A stretch of 64,000 nt of DNA, from assembly GCF_018588945.1 (NCBI RefSeq), contig NZ_JAFIWA010000007.1, forward strand, positions 1 through 64,000. Direction: 5' to 3'. The translations under genes were made by a program, and so were the position numbers. This DNA is from Microbacterium flavescens. GTDB taxonomy: Bacteria > Actinomycetota > Actinomycetes > Actinomycetales > Microbacteriaceae. Shown here in pieces: positions 62,228 to 64,000 of the stretch (position 1 is the stretch's first letter; the number at the start of each line of letters is the position of its first letter). The notes under the pieces were generated by a model. The model saw nothing but the letters and a program-made list of their open reading frames with translations, had not been told where the DNA came from and did not search any database.

Positions 62228-63150
62228 ACCTGGGCCGCTTCGAGCTCCTGCCGCACCACCGCCGCGACGGCGTCGGCGCCGTCGGGCGACATCACGATCG
62301 TGTAGTGGTTGAACCGGTCGAGGCGCTCGTGGCGCACCGTGGGACTCGCGGCGAGCACGCGGGCGAGGTGCTCCGGCGCATAGAGGCCGGGCTCCTCGTT
62401 CTGCAGTCCGCGCGGGGCCGTCAGCATGCGGACGGGATGCCGCAGCCCGGCCAGCGCGTCGGTCAGGCTCGTCCCGGTGTTCATGTCGAGCGTGTCGTCG
62501 GCGGTCGTCTCGTAGCTCGTCGCGGGTCGCAGCGCGCCCGCCCCGTCGTCGACCAGGTCGTAGGCGAGGTACGCCTCGAGCTCGGGGGTCCAGTCGCTCC
62601 GGAACGCCGGGTGGCCGCGCCAGAACTCCAGGTACTCCCCCGGGTCGGCGAACCGCATCGAGAGCCGGGCCGCCGTGGGTCCGAGAATGCCCGCGACCAG
62701 CGCGTCGGTGTCGATCCCGGCGGGCACGTCCAGCGGAAGACCGCCGTCCACCAGCACGAGCCGCGACACGCGCTCGGGGTGGAAGTGCGCGAAGACGACG
62801 GCCACGAAGGCGCCCATCGAGTGCCCGACCACGACGATGCGCTCGATGCCGAGGGCGTCGAGCGCCGCCGCGAGGTCGTCGGCGTGCGCGCGCATGCCCG
62901 CGGGCCCCACCAGCCCGTTGCTGGCACCCCGGCCGCGCAGGTCGGGCGCGATCGCCCGCACCCCCGGCAGCCGGTCGACCACGAAGGGCCATGCGAGGTG
63001 CGAGGAGGTCACGCCGTGGATCAGCAGCACGTCCGCTTCGGCTGGCCCGGCGGTCGTCGGATCCCATACCGCGAGGCGCAGGTCACCGCCCGCGACGGGC
63101 ACGTCGACCGTGCGATACGTGTGGCCGGTGCGGGTCTGAGCCGAGGTCAT
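62224..63150 (-). CDS. Alpha/beta hydrolase
   Basis: A 308-residue alpha/beta-fold hydrolase: oxyanion-hole segment LLIHGVTSSHLAW near residue 43, nucleophile elbow VVGHSMGAFVAV near residue 108 (Ser in GHSMG), and the His probably in RLDRFNHYTIVM near residue 280. It is translated with the 3-hydroxybutyrate dehydrogenase gene (ATGA), so the substrate may be a 3-hydroxybutyrate ester or oligomer. That link is inference. ATG at 63150 is preferred to an ATG four codons upstream. Confidence 0.88.
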   Translation of the reverse strand: MTSAQTRTGHTYRTVDVPVAGGDLRLAVWDPTTAGPAEADVLLIHGVTSSHLAWPFVVDRLPGVRAIAPDLRGRGASNGLVGPAGMRAHADDLAAALDALGIERIVVVGHSMGAFVAVVFAHFHPERVSRLVLVDGGLPLDVPAGIDTDALVAGILGPTAARLSMRFADPGEYLEFWRGHPAFRSDWTPELEAYLAYDLVDDGAGALRPATSYETTADDTLDMNTGTSLTDALAGLRHPVRMLTAPRGLQNEEPGLYAPEHLARVLAASPTVRHERLDRFNHYTIVMSPDGADAVAAVVRQELEAAQV

Positions 63151-63899
63151 CGCGCCGTCCATCCGCCGTCCATCGTGTAGGACGCGCCGGTGACCATGCC
63201 CGACTTGTCCGACACGAGCCAGCCGGCGAGCGAAGCGACTTCATCGGCCTCCACCAGGCGTTTGACGGCCGTCTCGGTCAGCATGATCCGCTCGACGACC
63301 TCGCTCTCCGGGATGCCGTGCACCGCCGCCTGATCAGCGATCTGCTTCTCGACCAGCGGCGTGCGCACGTACGCCGGATTGATGCAGTTGCTCGTCACCC
63401 CGTGCGCGGCGCCCTCGAGCGCTGTGACCTTCGAGAGACCCTCGAGTCCGTGCTTGGCGGCGACGTAGGCGGACTTGAACGCGCTCGCGCGCAGTCCGTG
63501 GGCGCTCGAGATGTTCACCACGCGCCCCCACCCCTTGTCGTACATGCCCGGCAGCGCCGCGCGCACCAGCAAGAAGGGCGACTCGAGCATCAGCCGAAGG
63601 AGCAGCCGGAACGCTTCGGGATCGAACTCCGTGATGGGGCTGACCCGCTGAATTCCGGCGTTGTTGACGAGGATGTCGACGTCGAGCGAGAGGTCGTCGA
63701 GGGCGGCGGTGTCGGAGAGGTCCACCACCCACGACTCGCCGCCGACGTCCGCAGCCGCTGCGGTGGCGGCATCCGCGTTCAGATCCGCGATGATCACGTG
63801 CGCTCCGCGCCGCGCGAACTCATGGGCGCACGCGAGCCCGATGCCGCTCGCGCCGCCCGTCACGAGGGCGCGCTTGCCCGCCAGATCCTGCTCGGCCAT
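63147..63899 (-). CDS. 3-hydroxybutyrate dehydrogenase (SDR family)
   Basis: A 250-residue short-chain dehydrogenase oxidising (R)-3-hydroxybutyrate to acetoacetate with NAD+. Visible motifs are ALVTGGASGIGLACAHEFA near residue 10, NNAGIQRVSPI near residue 80, catalytic NISSAHG...Y-x3-K (SAYVAAKHG) near 130-150, and NPAYVRTPLVEKQI, typical of bacterial 3-hydroxybutyrate dehydrogenases. ATG at 63899 is chosen because it overlaps the preceding stop (TGATG) and has AAGGA 8 bases upstream; a GTG one codon earlier is the alternative. Confidence 0.92.
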   Translation of the reverse strand: MAEQDLAGKRALVTGGASGIGLACAHEFARRGAHVIIADLNADAATAAAADVGGESWVVDLSDTAALDDLSLDVDILVNNAGIQRVSPITEFDPEAFRLLLRLMLESPFLLVRAALPGMYDKGWGRVVNISSAHGLRASAFKSAYVAAKHGLEGLSKVTALEGAAHGVTSNCINPAYVRTPLVEKQIADQAAVHGIPESEVVERIMLTETAVKRLVEADEVASLAGWLVSDKSGMVTGASYTMDGGWTAR

Positions 63900-64000
63900 C
63901 ACTTCGGTCCTTCCGGCTGCGCCGTCCTCGGCGCGAGAGCGTTGTCGATGAGTCGGGTCATGCCGTCGAAGACGACGGGGTCGAGCTGCGCGGGCGGACG
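63899..64000 (-). CDS. C-terminal end of a gene cut by the window edge
   Basis: The last 33 codons of a frame that enters from beyond 64000 and ends in a TGA overlapping the next ATG. The visible part includes DPVVFDGMTRLIDNALAPR, an amphipathic helix. Too short for a family call. Its coupling to 3-hydroxybutyrate dehydrogenase suggests it belongs to the same pathway. Confidence 0.6.
   Translation of the reverse strand, partial: RPPAQLDPVVFDGMTRLIDNALAPRTAQPEGPK

Overview
The window comes from a high-GC actinobacterium, most likely Microbacterium or a close relative in the Microbacteriaceae. Evidence: about 70 percent GC with strong G/C bias at third codon positions, many GTG starts, actinobacterial families (DUF3515 and DUF4349 proteins, CWB2 cell-wall-binding repeats, zinc-free ribosomal protein L32) and the leuCD-murA-plsC-gpsA-ddl gene order. 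No phage, insertion sequence, CRISPR array, rRNA or replication origin was found. It is a chromosomal core region with a few accessory spots.

Layout. 1-2250: two paralogous tandem-GNAT acetyltransferases. 2277-7406 (minus): recG, coaD, DUF177, rpmF, rnc, mutM. 7492-10165: acyltransferase, rsmD, thiL and a DUF3515 lipoprotein. 10176-16711 (minus): leucine leader peptide, leuC, leuD, murA, plsC, gpsA, ddl. 16778-18005: terC behind a probable yybP-ykoY manganese riboswitch. 18133-21446: ECF sigma factor, DUF4349 protein, two smaller genes, tRNA-Glu. 21554-28202: MBL-fold hydrolase, the fructose operon (deoR, fruK, fruA, HPr), an aminoglycoside-phosphotransferase-like kinase and a membrane protein. 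28489-36682: LxxG-repeat surface protein, tRNA-Gln, gltX, a CWB2/5'-nucleotidase, and a LysR regulator facing a class V aminotransferase. 36683-37232: a pseudogene remnant plus several repeats. 37233-40179: an unusual cluster with a ketoacyl-ACP synthase III and a haem-oxygenase-like di-iron enzyme. 40263-57809 (mostly minus): MFS, FAH hydrolase, ilvE, leuB, MFS/TetR pair, serA, ilvDBHC and otsAB. 57947-64000: small genes, then a ketone-body (3-hydroxybutyrate/acetoacetate) cluster with an IclR regulator.

How the genes work together. Branched-chain amino acid synthesis is nearly complete here (ilvBHCD, ilvE, leuB, leuCD; no leuA seen) and is joined by serA. leuCD sits behind a leucine-rich leader peptide. 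murA, ddl, plsC and gpsA supply cell wall and phospholipid precursors. The terminal cluster would turn 3-hydroxybutyrate into acetoacetate, acetoacetyl-CoA and acetyl-CoA.

The most general signal in the raw sequence is a promoter rule. At least 16 start codons are preceded by a -10-like hexamer TAnnnT (or one mismatch) ending exactly six bases before ATG or GTG, usually without a Shine-Dalgarno sequence. That places the RNA start at or next to the start codon, so these are predicted leaderless mRNAs. The rule was used to choose several starts. The best candidate for an undescribed pathway is the KAS III/di-iron oxidase cluster. The most interesting candidate regulators are the leuC leader, the serA leader with alternative stems, and the thiL/DUF3515 promoter pair that shares one TA step.
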